From assembly GCA_963746155.1 (NCBI GenBank), contig CAVVAB010000012.1, positions 310,001 through 374,000 on the forward strand: DNA of 64,000 nucleotides, in the 5' to 3' direction. Of the stretch, positions 54,581 through 62,665 are shown piece after piece. Every line of letters begins with the position of its first letter. Position 1 is the first letter of the stretch. The DNA comes from AC-32 sp963746155 (GTDB lineage: Bacteria > Actinomycetota > Thermoleophilia > Gaiellales > Gaiellaceae). The notes below the pieces were generated by a model, which was not told where the DNA came from, did no database searches, and worked only from the letters and a program-made list of their open reading frames with translations. Position numbers and translations under genes: made by a program.

Positions 54581-55562
54581 ATGAGAGTCATATGGATAGC
54601 TTTGGTCGGGGTCGCTCTCCTGGCCGGCTCGGCAAGCGGGGCGTCGAAGGGTAGTTCGATCGACCTCGTCGCGTACTCGACCCCCAAGGACGCCTACGGC
54701 AAGATCATCTCGGCCTTCCAGAAGACGGCAGCCGGGAACGGGGTCAGCTTCAACCAGTCCTACGGGGCGTCCGCCGACCAGGCGCGGGCGATCATTGCGG
54801 GCCAGCCGGCTGACATCGCCGCGCTCTCGCTCGATCCCGATATCAACCTGCTCGTCCAGAAGAACCTCGTTCCCAAGAAGTGGAACGGCAACAAGTACCA
54901 AGGGCATCGTCTCGGACTCGGTCGTCGTCTTCGTGGTCCGTGACGGGAATCCGAAGAAGATCAGGGGCTGGGGGGACCTCGTCAAATCCGGCGTCCAGGT
55001 GATCACCCCGAACCCGTTCACCTCCGGCGGCGCCCGCTGGAACGTGATGGCCGCGTACGGGGCTCTGCGCCGCTCGGGCAAGTCCGACAAGCAGGCGATC
55101 AAGTACCTCTACAAGCTCTTCAAGCACGTTCCCGTCCAGCCCGCAAGCGCGCGCGAGGCGACCTCGGTGTTCGCTCAGGGCAAGGGCGACGTGCTGCTGA
55201 CCTATGAGAACGAGGCGGTCTACGCCGAGAAGAAGGGCGTCCACACGGAGTACCACACCCCGAAGGCGACGCTCCTGATCGAGACGCCGGCAGCGCTCAC
55301 CAAGTCGGGCCTCTCCAAGCCTGCCGCGCAGGCGTTCTACAAGTACCTCTGGTCGACGACCGCACAAAAGGCATTTGCCGCCCAGGGCTACAGGCCGGTC
55401 GTGAAGACCGTCGCCAAGGGCTTCAAGTTCTACAAGCCGCCGGGGCTCTTCACGATCAATTCGAAGCGCTTCGGGTTGAACGGTTGGGCGAAGGTGAACC
55501 GCCGCTTCTTCGACCCGAACAAGGGAATCATGGCCAAGATCGAAAGGTCGATTGGCCAGTAG
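54581..55562 (+). CDS. Sulfate-type ABC transporter substrate-binding protein (one +1 frame disruption)
   Basis: An exported binding protein for sulfate or thiosulfate. The signal peptide spans residues 1-20 (VALLAGSASGA). Family motifs are VAYSTPKDAYGKIISAFQKT, FNQSYGASADQARAIIAGQP (the anion-binding loop) and ITPNPFTSGGARWNVMAAYG, then VFAQGKGDVLLTYENEAVYA. The frame breaks after KWNGNKY; skipping one base near 54899 gives KGIVSDSVVVFVVRDGNPKK, and the protein is 326 residues ending at TAG 55562. It heads the operon with two permeases and the ATPase. A strong hairpin follows directly and may raise its mRNA level over the rest. Confidence 0.9.
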
Positions 55563-55582
55563 CGCAGCCGTAGCGAGCAGCC

Positions 55583-55611
55583 CACCGCCGCGGTCCTCGA
55601 CCGCGGCGGTG
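55583..55611 (+). promoter_or_regulatory. 13-bp intercistronic hairpin after the binding-protein gene
   Basis: A perfect 13-bp stem (55583-55595 with 55599-55611) closes a CTC loop. There is no T tract. Placed between a binding-protein gene and its permeases, it most likely protects the upstream mRNA from 3' decay, so more binding protein than permease is made. A weak terminator is the alternative. Confidence 0.6.
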
Positions 55612-56386
55612 GCTCGCTTGCGCGAGGAGTCGCGCTCGGCTACCTCAGCATCGTCGTCCTCCTGCCGCTCGCTGCGCTCTTGTGGGCCGCGCGCGCCGGC
55701 GGGCTCGGCGAGTTCTGGGATCAGGTGACGCGGCCGGAGGCGGTCGCCGCGCTCAAGCTCTCACTCGGCATCGGCGCCGCCTGCGCCCTAATCAATGCGG
55801 TCACTGGGACAGCGATGGCCTGGGTGCTGGTCCGCGACCGTTTCCGCGGGAAGAGCCTCGTCGACGCCGTCCTCGATCTCCCCTTCGCCCTGCCCACGAT
55901 CGTCGCGGGCCTGACGCTCCTTGCGCTCTACGGGCCGAGCAGCCCGTTCGGCGATCGACATCGCCTTCACGAGGACGGCGATCCTGGCCGCGTGCCTGTT
56001 CGTGACCCTGCCGTTCGTCGTCCGCGCGGTCCAGCCGGTGCTGCTCGAGCTCGACACGGAAATGGAGGAGGCGGCCGCCTCGCTCGGCGCGGGCTCGTTC
56101 GCGGTCTTCCGGCGGATCATCTTCCCGAACCTGTTCCCGGCGATCCTCTCCGGCGTCGCGCTCTCGTTCGCCCGCGCCGTGGGGGAGTTCGGCGCGGTCG
56201 TCCTGATCTCCGGGAACCTGCCGTTCAAGACCGAGGTCTCGGCCGTCTACATCTTCGGCCAGCTCCAGTCGGGCAACGGCACCGGTGCGGCGGCCGTCTC
56301 GGTGCTGCTCCTGCTGATCTCGCTCGGCGTCCTGCTCGCGAATCGGCGCGCTTCGCCGCTGGAAGACGGGGCACGACTATGTCTAG
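55609..56386 (+). CDS. cysT: Sulfate ABC transporter permease, CysT type (start uncertain, two or more +1 disruptions)
   Basis: The first membrane subunit of the importer. The membrane protein clearly begins by GYLSIVVLLPLAALLWAARA, continues with DLPFALPTIVAGLTLLALYG and, after one skipped base near 55955 (SPFG to IDIAFTRTAILAACL), has the ABC coupling loop EEAASLGAGSFAVFRRIIFP. A second skip near 56356 gives RWKTGHDYV and a TAG at 56384-56386. No good start codon precedes the first helix in frame; GTG 55609 or TTG 55618 would work only with two more skipped bases, and TTG 55680 lies inside the helix. With all four skips the length is 257 residues. Confidence 0.8.
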
Positions 56387-57172
56387 GTACGCTCCTGCGG
56401 CTCGGCGTGCTCGGCTACCTCGTCGTGCTCCTGTTGTGCCGTGTCGGGCTGATCTTCTACCGGGCGTTCGAGCACGGAATCGGCCACGCCTGGGACGCGG
56501 TCACGACTCCACAGGCGCTGCATGCGCTGGAGCTGACGCTCTTGATCGCGGCCATCGCGGTGCCGGCCAACACCGTCTTCGGGATCATCCTCGCGCTGAT
56601 GCTCGTCCGCACGCGCCTGCCCGGGCCGCGGGCTCCTGAACGCGATCGTCGACCTCCCGTTCGCGCTCTCGCCTGTCGTCGTCGGGCTCGCGCTGTTCCT
56701 GCTCTACGGCCGAGGAGGCTGGCTTGGGGGGCTCGCCGACCACGGCATCCGCGTCCTCTTCTCCGTCCCCGGGATGGTGCTCGCGACGATGTTCATCACG
56801 CTGCCGTTCGTCGTCCGCGAGGTCGTTCCCGTGTTGCGCGAGATCGGCACCGAGCAGGAGCAGGCCGCGGAGACACTCGGCGCCTCGCCGTTCCAGGTCT
56901 TCCGCCGGATCACGCTGCCGGCGATCCGCTGGGCCGTCGCGTACGGCGTCGTGCTCACGACCGCGCGCGCGATCGGCGAGTTCGGCGCGGTCGCGGTCGT
57001 GTCCGGGAGGATCGTCGGCAAGACGGAGACGCTCCCGCTCTACATCCAGGGGCAGTACGACAACTTCGACACGGCCGGCGCCTACGCCTCGTCGGTCGTG
57101 CTCGCGTTGATCGCGATCGGTACGGTAGTCGCGCTCCGCGCTGTCCACCCGAGAGAGGAGGAGTCCGGCTGA
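56379..57172 (+). CDS. cysW: Sulfate ABC transporter permease, CysW type (two +1 disruptions)
   Basis: The second permease. ATG 56379 overlaps the cysT stop. One base near 56390 must be skipped to enter TLLRLGVLGYLVVLLLCRVG, and another near 56625 (LVRTRLPG to RGLLNAIVDLPFALSPVVVG). Six helices follow, with the coupling loop EQAAETLGASPFQVFRRITL near residue 165 and LTTARAIGEFGAVAVVSGRI near 195, both CysW signatures. With both skips the protein is 263 residues, divisible by three. Its TGA overlaps the cysA ATG (TGATG), so translation is coupled. Confidence 0.88.
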
Positions 57173-58155
57173 TGAGCGGCATCACCGTGATCGAGGTCAC
57201 GAAGCGGTTCAACGGCTTCACGGCGCTTCAGGACGTCTCGGTCACGATCCCGGAGGGGTCGCTCACGGCGCTGCTCGGCCCGAGCGGGAGCGGCAAGTCG
57301 ACGCTGCTACGCGTGATCGCGGGGCTCGAGCAGCCGGAGTCGGGCCAGGTGCTGATCGGGGCGGACGACGTGACCGACCGGCCGGCGCGCGCGCGCGGCG
57401 TAGGGATGGTCTTCCAGCACTACGCCGCCTTCAAGCACATGACGGTCCGGGACAACGTCGCGTTCGGCCTGACGATTCGCAAGCGGCCGCGCGCCGAGAT
57501 CGACAAGCGCGTCCACGAGCTGCTGGAGCTCGTCCAGCTCGAAGGGCTCGCCAAGCGCTACCCGGCTCAGCTCTCGGGCGGCCAGCGCCAGCGCATGGCC
57601 CTGGCGCGCGCTCTGGCGGTCGAGCCGAGCGTCCTGCTTCTCGACGAGCCGTTCGGCGCGCTCGACGCGCGCGTACGCAAGGAGCTGCGCAGCTGGCTGC
57701 GGCGCCTGCACGACGAGGTGCACGTGACGACGATCATCGTCACGCACGACCAGGAGGAGGCGATGGAGGTCGCCGGCCAGGTCGTCGTGCTCAACGAGGG
57801 CCGCATCGAGCAGATCGGCTCGCCGCGCGAACTGTACGACTCCCCCGCGAACGAGTTCGTGATGAGCTTCGTCGGGCCTGTGAACCGGCTCGGCGAGACG
57901 TTCGTGCGCCCGCACGACGTGGACGTTCGCCTCGAGCCGGAGGAGGGCGCGTTCGAGGCGATGGTCGAGCGCGTCGTCCACCTTGGCTTCGAGGTCAGGA
58001 TCGAGCTCGTGCGCGACGACGGCCAGCACCTGCAGGCCCAGCTCACCCAGGAGGAGGCCGAGCAGCTCGAGCTCGAGCGCGGCCAGATCGTCTACGTGCG
58101 GCCGAGCCGCGAGACGGTGTTCAGCCGCTCAGGCGGATCGCCACGTTCAGCATGA
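57172..58155 (+). CDS. cysA: Sulfate/thiosulfate ABC transporter ATP-binding protein
   Basis: A 327-residue ATPase of the importer. Walker A GPSGSGKST is at 36-44, the Q loop at GVGMVFQHYAAFKHMTV near 80, the signature LSGGQRQRMA near 136, and Walker B VLLLDEPFGALDA near 156, followed by IIVTHDQEEAMEVA. The C-terminal extension (residues 235-327) carries a small regulatory domain with FVRPHDVDVRLEPEEGAFEA, as in CysA. It is intact and in frame. Its end overlaps the converging methyltransferase by 35 bases. Confidence 0.95.
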   Translation: MSGITVIEVTKRFNGFTALQDVSVTIPEGSLTALLGPSGSGKSTLLRVIAGLEQPESGQVLIGADDVTDRPARARGVGMVFQHYAAFKHMTVRDNVAFGLTIRKRPRAEIDKRVHELLELVQLEGLAKRYPAQLSGGQRQRMALARALAVEPSVLLLDEPFGALDARVRKELRSWLRRLHDEVHVTTIIVTHDQEEAMEVAGQVVVLNEGRIEQIGSPRELYDSPANEFVMSFVGPVNRLGETFVRPHDVDVRLEPEEGAFEAMVERVVHLGFEVRIELVRDDGQHLQAQLTQEEAEQLELERGQIVYVRPSRETVFSRSGGSPRSA

Positions 58156-58922
58156 ACAGGTAGGTCTTGCGGACCGTGCCGTCGCCGACTCGCGCGCGGA
58201 TCCGCTCGTAGAGCTCCTGCCGCTGGGCCTCCGGGATCGTCCGGTGCCCCGAGTACGTGTCGAGCAGCGCGACGTACTCGTCAGCGGTGTAGACCGAGGT
58301 CGCGGAGATACGTCTCGGTCGAGACGTGGCGGAAGTAGCCGCTCGCGTCGATCTCCTCGCCCAGGCCCTCGACCTCGTCCGGGTGTGGCGGAGGCTTGTT
58401 GTCCGGGCTCGGGACGACGGCGTCGTAGTCCTCCTGGACCTCGGCCCAGAACGGATCGCCGTCCTCGGGCATGACGTGCCTGCTGCCGGCCACGCCGAGC
58501 GCCCCGCCTTCGCGCAGGAGCTGCGCGGACTTCGAGTACTTGACCTCGGGGTCGATCCAGTGGAACGAGGTGAAGGCGACGACCGCGTCGAAGCGCGCGC
58601 TCGTCTCCCAGGTCTCGAACGGCTCGTTGACGATCTCGACGTTCGGGAAGGGGGCCAGGTTCCTCCGCGCGAGCGCGGCAAGGTCCTCGCCCATCTCGAC
58701 GCCGACGATCTCGAAGCCGCGCTCGGCCAGCGACCTGGTTGCCTTGCCGGTGCCGGGGCCGAGCTCGAGGATCCGCCCGCCTTCGGGGATCCCGCCGAGC
58801 GAGGCGAGGTCGTCGAACAGCTCGGGCGGGTACGTCGGCCGCGCGCGGTCGTAGAGGTCGGGCACCTCCTCGAACATCTGCCGCAGGCGGAGGCGCTCCG
58901 CGGTGCTTCGGGCGCGCGGCAT
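58121..58922 (-). CDS. Class I SAM-dependent methyltransferase (one +1 frame disruption)
   Basis: A 266-residue methyltransferase. The SAM loop is RILELGPGTGKATRSLAERG near residue 52, then IVGVEMGEDLAALARRNLAP and the acidic RFDAVVAFTSFHWIDPEVKY near 110. The frame breaks after ETYLRDL; skipping one base near 58310 gives VYTADEYVALLDTYSGHRTI and a normal end. The small-molecule substrate is unknown. ATG 58922 follows the Rrf2 stop with no gap, so it is co-transcribed with the regulator. Position next to cysA suggests a role near sulfur metabolism, but nothing in the sequence proves it. Confidence 0.82.
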
Positions 58923-59381
58923 CTAGTGCGGTAGCCAGGCTTCGGGATCTGCCGCGATGCGCGCGACGTCGTCGGGCAGCCGTCCCGCGGCGACGTCGGC
59001 GAGCGTGACCGTCTCGAGCACGGCGCGCAGGTTCGCGCGAACCGCGATCCAGACCTCACGCAGATGCTCGGCGGCGCCGTCGTACTCGACCTGCTCGGGC
59101 CGGCTCCCGCGGACATTTGCGATCGGGCCCTCGACAGCCCGGATCACGTCCGCGAGCGAGATCTCCTCGGGCGGCTGGGCGAGCCAGTAGCCGCCATCCG
59201 CGCCGCGCTGGCTCTGGACGAGGCCCGAGTGCTTCAGCTCGAGCAGGATGTTCTCGAGGAACTTGAGCGGGATCTGCTGCGACTGCGCGATCCGCTCGCC
59301 CTTGACGGGCCCTTCGCCTGCCGCTGCCGCGAGCTCCGCGCCCGCGCGCACGGCGTAGTCGACCTTCGCCGAGACTCGCAT
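58923..59381 (-). CDS. Rrf2-family regulator lacking Fe-S cysteines (CymR-like)
   Basis: A 152-residue winged-helix regulator. The HTH is KVDYAVRAGAELAAAAGEGP, ERIAQSQQIPLKFLENILLE, LKHSGLVQSQRGADGGYWLA, the classic Rrf2 pattern. There is no cysteine anywhere, so it cannot hold the Fe-S cluster of IscR, NsrR or RirA; this is the form of CymR, which controls cysteine and sulfate genes in Firmicutes. Its neighbours are the sulfate transporter and a trans-sulfuration enzyme, which fits that role. ATG 59381 is the start. The raw frame reads through from the cyclase gene upstream because of a +1 disruption there. Confidence 0.88.
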   Translation of the reverse strand: MRVSAKVDYAVRAGAELAAAAGEGPVKGERIAQSQQIPLKFLENILLELKHSGLVQSQRGADGGYWLAQPPEEISLADVIRAVEGPIANVRGSRPEQVEYDGAAEHLREVWIAVRANLRAVLETVTLADVAAGRLPDDVARIAADPEAWLPH

Positions 59382-59404
59382 GCAGGCAAACCCTAGCCCG
59401 GGGG

Positions 59405-60813
59405 CTAGCGATTGCCCGAGATGCGCCGCCGCCGCCGCTCGGCCGGCGTCGGCGCGGGCTCGCCCGCCGCGACATCCTGCGGCTGCGGGTGCGACGCGGT
59501 TCTTGCCCGCCCGCTTCGCCTCGTAGAGCGTCTCGTCGGCAGCGGCCACGAGCTGCTCGGCGCTGGGCAGCTCGCCCTTGACCGCGGCGCCGAAGCTCGC
59601 GGTGACGGTGACGTGACTCCCGTCGGGAAGCTTGATCTGTTCCTTCTCCAGCGCGACGCGCAGCCGCTCGGCGAGCTGGGCCGCGCCCTCGAGGTCGGTC
59701 TCGGGGACGATCACGGCGAACTCCTCGCCGCCGTAGCGCGCCGCGAGGTCGACCTGGCGCACGTTCTCCGAGAGCACGCGCCCGACGACGCGCAGCACCT
59801 CGTCGCCGCCCCGATGGCCGTGGGTGTCGTTGATCGCCTTGAAGTCGTCGATGTCGGCGAGGATCAGCGCAAGCGGGTCGCCGACGCGCTCCGCGCGGCG
59901 CCACTCGAGCGCCAGCTCCTCGTCGAACGTCCAGCGGTTGCCGAGCCCGGTGAGCGAGTCCGTCGCCGCCTGGGAGGCGATGCGCCGGAAGTCGCCGAGC
60001 GTGCGCACGATCGGCCTGCCGAAGAGCAGCCCGACGAGCAAGAGCAGCGCGAAGCTGCCCAGCGCAGCGATGAGGACGCGGTGCTGGTACGGCTCGGCGG
60101 CCGTCACGATCTCGGCCGTCGGCCTCAGCACCGAGGAGCCGTGCCCCGGAGCTGTTCGGGATCGGAGCGAACTGGCCACGGTAGCTCGTGCCGTCGATCC
60201 GGATCGTCTTGCCATCGATGGACACGCGCTTACCCGAGCCGAGGACGGCGCCGCTCTTCACGAACACCAGCTCGTCGCCGCCCGCGTGAGACGAGGCCTT
60301 GTGGAGGTGTCCCAGGAGTGCGCGGTCGAGCGGGACTGTTGCCACGACCCCGCCGACCTGCGCCCCGTCGAGCGCGAGCGACACGGAGCGCGTCACTGCG
60401 AACTTCGGCACCGGGCCGGCCACGTGCTTTCCGTGGAGGTAGAAGGCGACGCGCGGGTAGTCGCGTGCGACGCTGCGGATTGCCGGCCGGTCGTTCGTCA
60501 GGAAGGCGCGCTGGAGCGACGGCCGCCGGGAGATGTCCTCGGCCAGCGAAGACGCGTTGTCTGCGCGCACTCGCAGCTCGTTGGTCGCGCTCTGGATCTG
60601 AAGCTGGAGCGCAGCGTCCGCGTGCGCGCGCTCGTTGCGGAGCGCGTTCGCGTCGAGGATCCGCACCGTCGCGACCACCGGAATCCCCGCGACGAGGAGC
60701 AACGCGGCCAGGAGCTGGAGCGCCTCGCGGCGCGTCAGCGAAGGCTTCTGGGCGCGCCGGCGCTGGGGGTCATGCCGCTTGGCAGGAGAGGCCGCTCGAG
60801 CCGCAGAGCTCAT
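59405..60813 (-). CDS. Membrane diguanylate cyclase (two +1 frame disruptions)
   Basis: It makes cyclic di-GMP. A basic cytoplasmic start leads to TM1 (about 30-48, LLAALLLVAGIPVVATVRIL), an extracytoplasmic Cache/CHASE-like sensor (about 50-225), TM2 (VLIAALGSFALLLLVGLLFG) and a GGDEF domain with DSLTGLGNRWTFDEEL, IDDFKAINDTHGHRGGDEVL and the active-site GGEEF in AARYGGEEFAVIVPE. Breaks occur near 60145 (NSSG to HGSSVLRPTAEIV) and near 59498 (NRVAP to QPQDVAAGEPAPTP). With both bases skipped it has 468 residues and stops at 59405. No I-site RxxD is evident before GGEEF. Confidence 0.88.
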
Positions 60814-60871
60814 GGGGTGGTTATCGGCGGCGGCCGCGCCGAGCTTGATCCCGTCCCGGCGGAAGCGCGGG

Positions 60872-62556
60872 CTAGCTGCCAGCGCCGTAGTGCGCCGTGA
60901 TGCGCGCCTGGCTCAGGGCCGACGAGTAGAGCGCGACCTCGTCGACGTCGTTCTTCCCGTAGTCGTAGCCGCGCCCGATCCGCAGGGAGCGCGTGCTGCT
61001 GCTGCGTCGAGAAGGTGACGTTGGTCGTCGTCTTCAGGGCGCCGTCGACGTACCAGCGAACCTTGGAGCCGTCGTAGGTGACGACGAAGTACCGGAAGCT
61101 CGAGGTCAGGGCGCCGCTGTTCGACGAGATCGAATGGCCGCTGCGATCGAGCTTCAGCGTTCCGCTCGACGTGGCGTAGATGTTGTAGCTGCTCGATCCG
61201 CCCCAGTACGAGGAGCCCTTGTAGAGGATCCCTGGGCCGGCTGTTGACGAACGAGCGCTGCTTGGCCCAGAACTCGATGCTGAACGGGCCGTTGAGCCGG
61301 AGCGCCGCGTCGTCGGACACCCGGACGCAGTCGTTGACGCCGTCGAAGCGGGCGCTCGTGTCGAGGTCGCCGACGAGGGCGCCGGGGATTCCGAGCGCCA
61401 CCCCGTTGAGGTAGGTGCCGGTGCGCCCGTGGCCGCTCGAGTCGACGGCGAGCGTCCCGCTCGTCTCGCCCAGGCGCCAGAACGCGATCGGGTTGTCGGA
61501 GAGCACGAGGCTCGCGTAGCTGCCGGCGGGAGGCGGCGGCGGGGGAGGTGGCGGGGGCGGAGGCGTGCAGTCGACGGTCGAGGACGCAGAGGCCGAGCCG
61601 GAGCCGCCGTCGGTGCTCGAGAACGACGCCGTGTTGCTGTAGCTCCCACAGGCCGGGTCGTCGGTGTCACTCACGACGTGGACGGTCGTGCTCGTTCCCG
61701 GCGCGAGGGTGGTCGTGCTGTAGACGAGGGTCTGTACGGGCACGCTGCCGCTGACCGACCAGCCCGCGTCGCTGTCGTCGACCTCGACCGACCAGTTGAT
61801 CCCGGTGCCGCTGGGGAGCGCGTCGGTGATCGACAGGCCGTTCGCCGTGCTGCCGCCCGAGTTGCTCAGCGTGAGCGTGAACCCGAGCTGGGAGCCCGAG
61901 GGGACGCTGGCGCTATCCGCCTGGTTGCTGATCTGGACGGCCGCGGGCGCAGGCGGTGGTGCGGGAGGAGGCGGGGGCGGAGGTGGCGGAGGCGGGGGCG
62001 GAGGTGGAGGTGGTGGAGGAGGTGGAGGTGGAGGTGGTGGAGGTGGCGGAGGCGGAGGAGGAGGAGGCGGAGGAGGAGGCGTCGCGGGCGAGCTGGGCGG
62101 CGGCGGGGGAGGAGGCGTCGAGTTCGTCGGGGGAGCGATGGCCGGGGTCAGCGGGCTCTCCGGAAGGACCGGGTTCGAGCCGTGCCGGTGAGTCGTGTGG
62201 CTGCGGGTCTTTCGCGGCGTGAACAGGCCGCGCCGGTGATGGGCCTTCGCAGCCCGGTGCATGGCGACCGACCGCACGACCGCGGGCGAGAAGCTCGCGA
62301 GCGAGACGGTGGTCTGTGCGTCGGAGCCCTTGGCGCCACCGTTCGGCGAGCCGAAGCCGCCGACGAAGACGCTCCGGTCGCGCCTGTTGCTCGCCGTCGC
62401 CGAGGTGACGTCGGTCAGGATCGGAAGCCCGAGCGTCACCCAGAGGACCGACACCAGCGGCAGCGCAAGCAGCATCGGAAGCGCGCGGGAGCGTGAACGC
62501 CGCAGAGCGCGCGCTGAGGGAAGCCGTCGTGGTAGCTCGACGTAGGTTTGCCGCAT
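60872..62556 (-). CDS. Proline-rich surface protein with DUF11 and LamG domains (two +1 frame disruptions)
   Basis: A 560-residue exported protein. A basic start and hydrophobic segment (MLLALPLVSVLWVTLGLPIL) form a signal or anchor. A long polyproline tract (about residues 150-205) precedes a DUF11-type beta domain (VQISNQADSASVPSGSQLGF ... TVHVVSDTDDPACGSYSNTA), a second Pro tract, and a LamG/concanavalin-like domain starting SYASLVLSDNPIAFWRLGET. The latter has breaks near 61240 (FVNS to GPGILYKGSSYWGGSSSYN) and 61012 (before LRIGRGYDYGKNDVDEVALY), after which it ends HYGAGS at 60872. LamG domains often bind carbohydrates, so adhesion to a polysaccharide is plausible. No LPxTG signal is present. 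Confidence 0.8.
61951..62081 (+). repeat. GGN microsatellite encoding polyproline
   Basis: A run of GGN triplets (GGA, GGT, GGC, GGG mixed) spans about 130 bases; on the minus strand it encodes the first polyproline tract of the LamG protein. A shorter tract lies at about 61530-61562. Such runs are prone to slippage, so the length may vary between strains. Confidence 0.8.
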
Positions 62557-62665
62557 GGTCTTCGTCCGCAGTGCCCTTTGAGGGCCGAATCGCTCTCACC
62601 ATCGGCCGGGCGGCATCTGCGCGCTTCCCCCAAACGAGTATCCGCGCGGCTATAGGCTCAGCCCC

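Noticed and set aside
55921..58155. Apparent single protein combining both permeases and the ATPase
   Set aside because: Frame breaks mask the cysT stop and the cysW start; conserved ends and overlapping start-stop pairs show three separate genes.
58923..60215. Apparent GGDEF-Rrf2 fusion protein
   Set aside because: The junction is a Pro/Ala/Arg-rich reading of the wrong frame. One skipped base near 59498 gives the cyclase its own stop at 59405, and Rrf2 has its own ATG at 59381.
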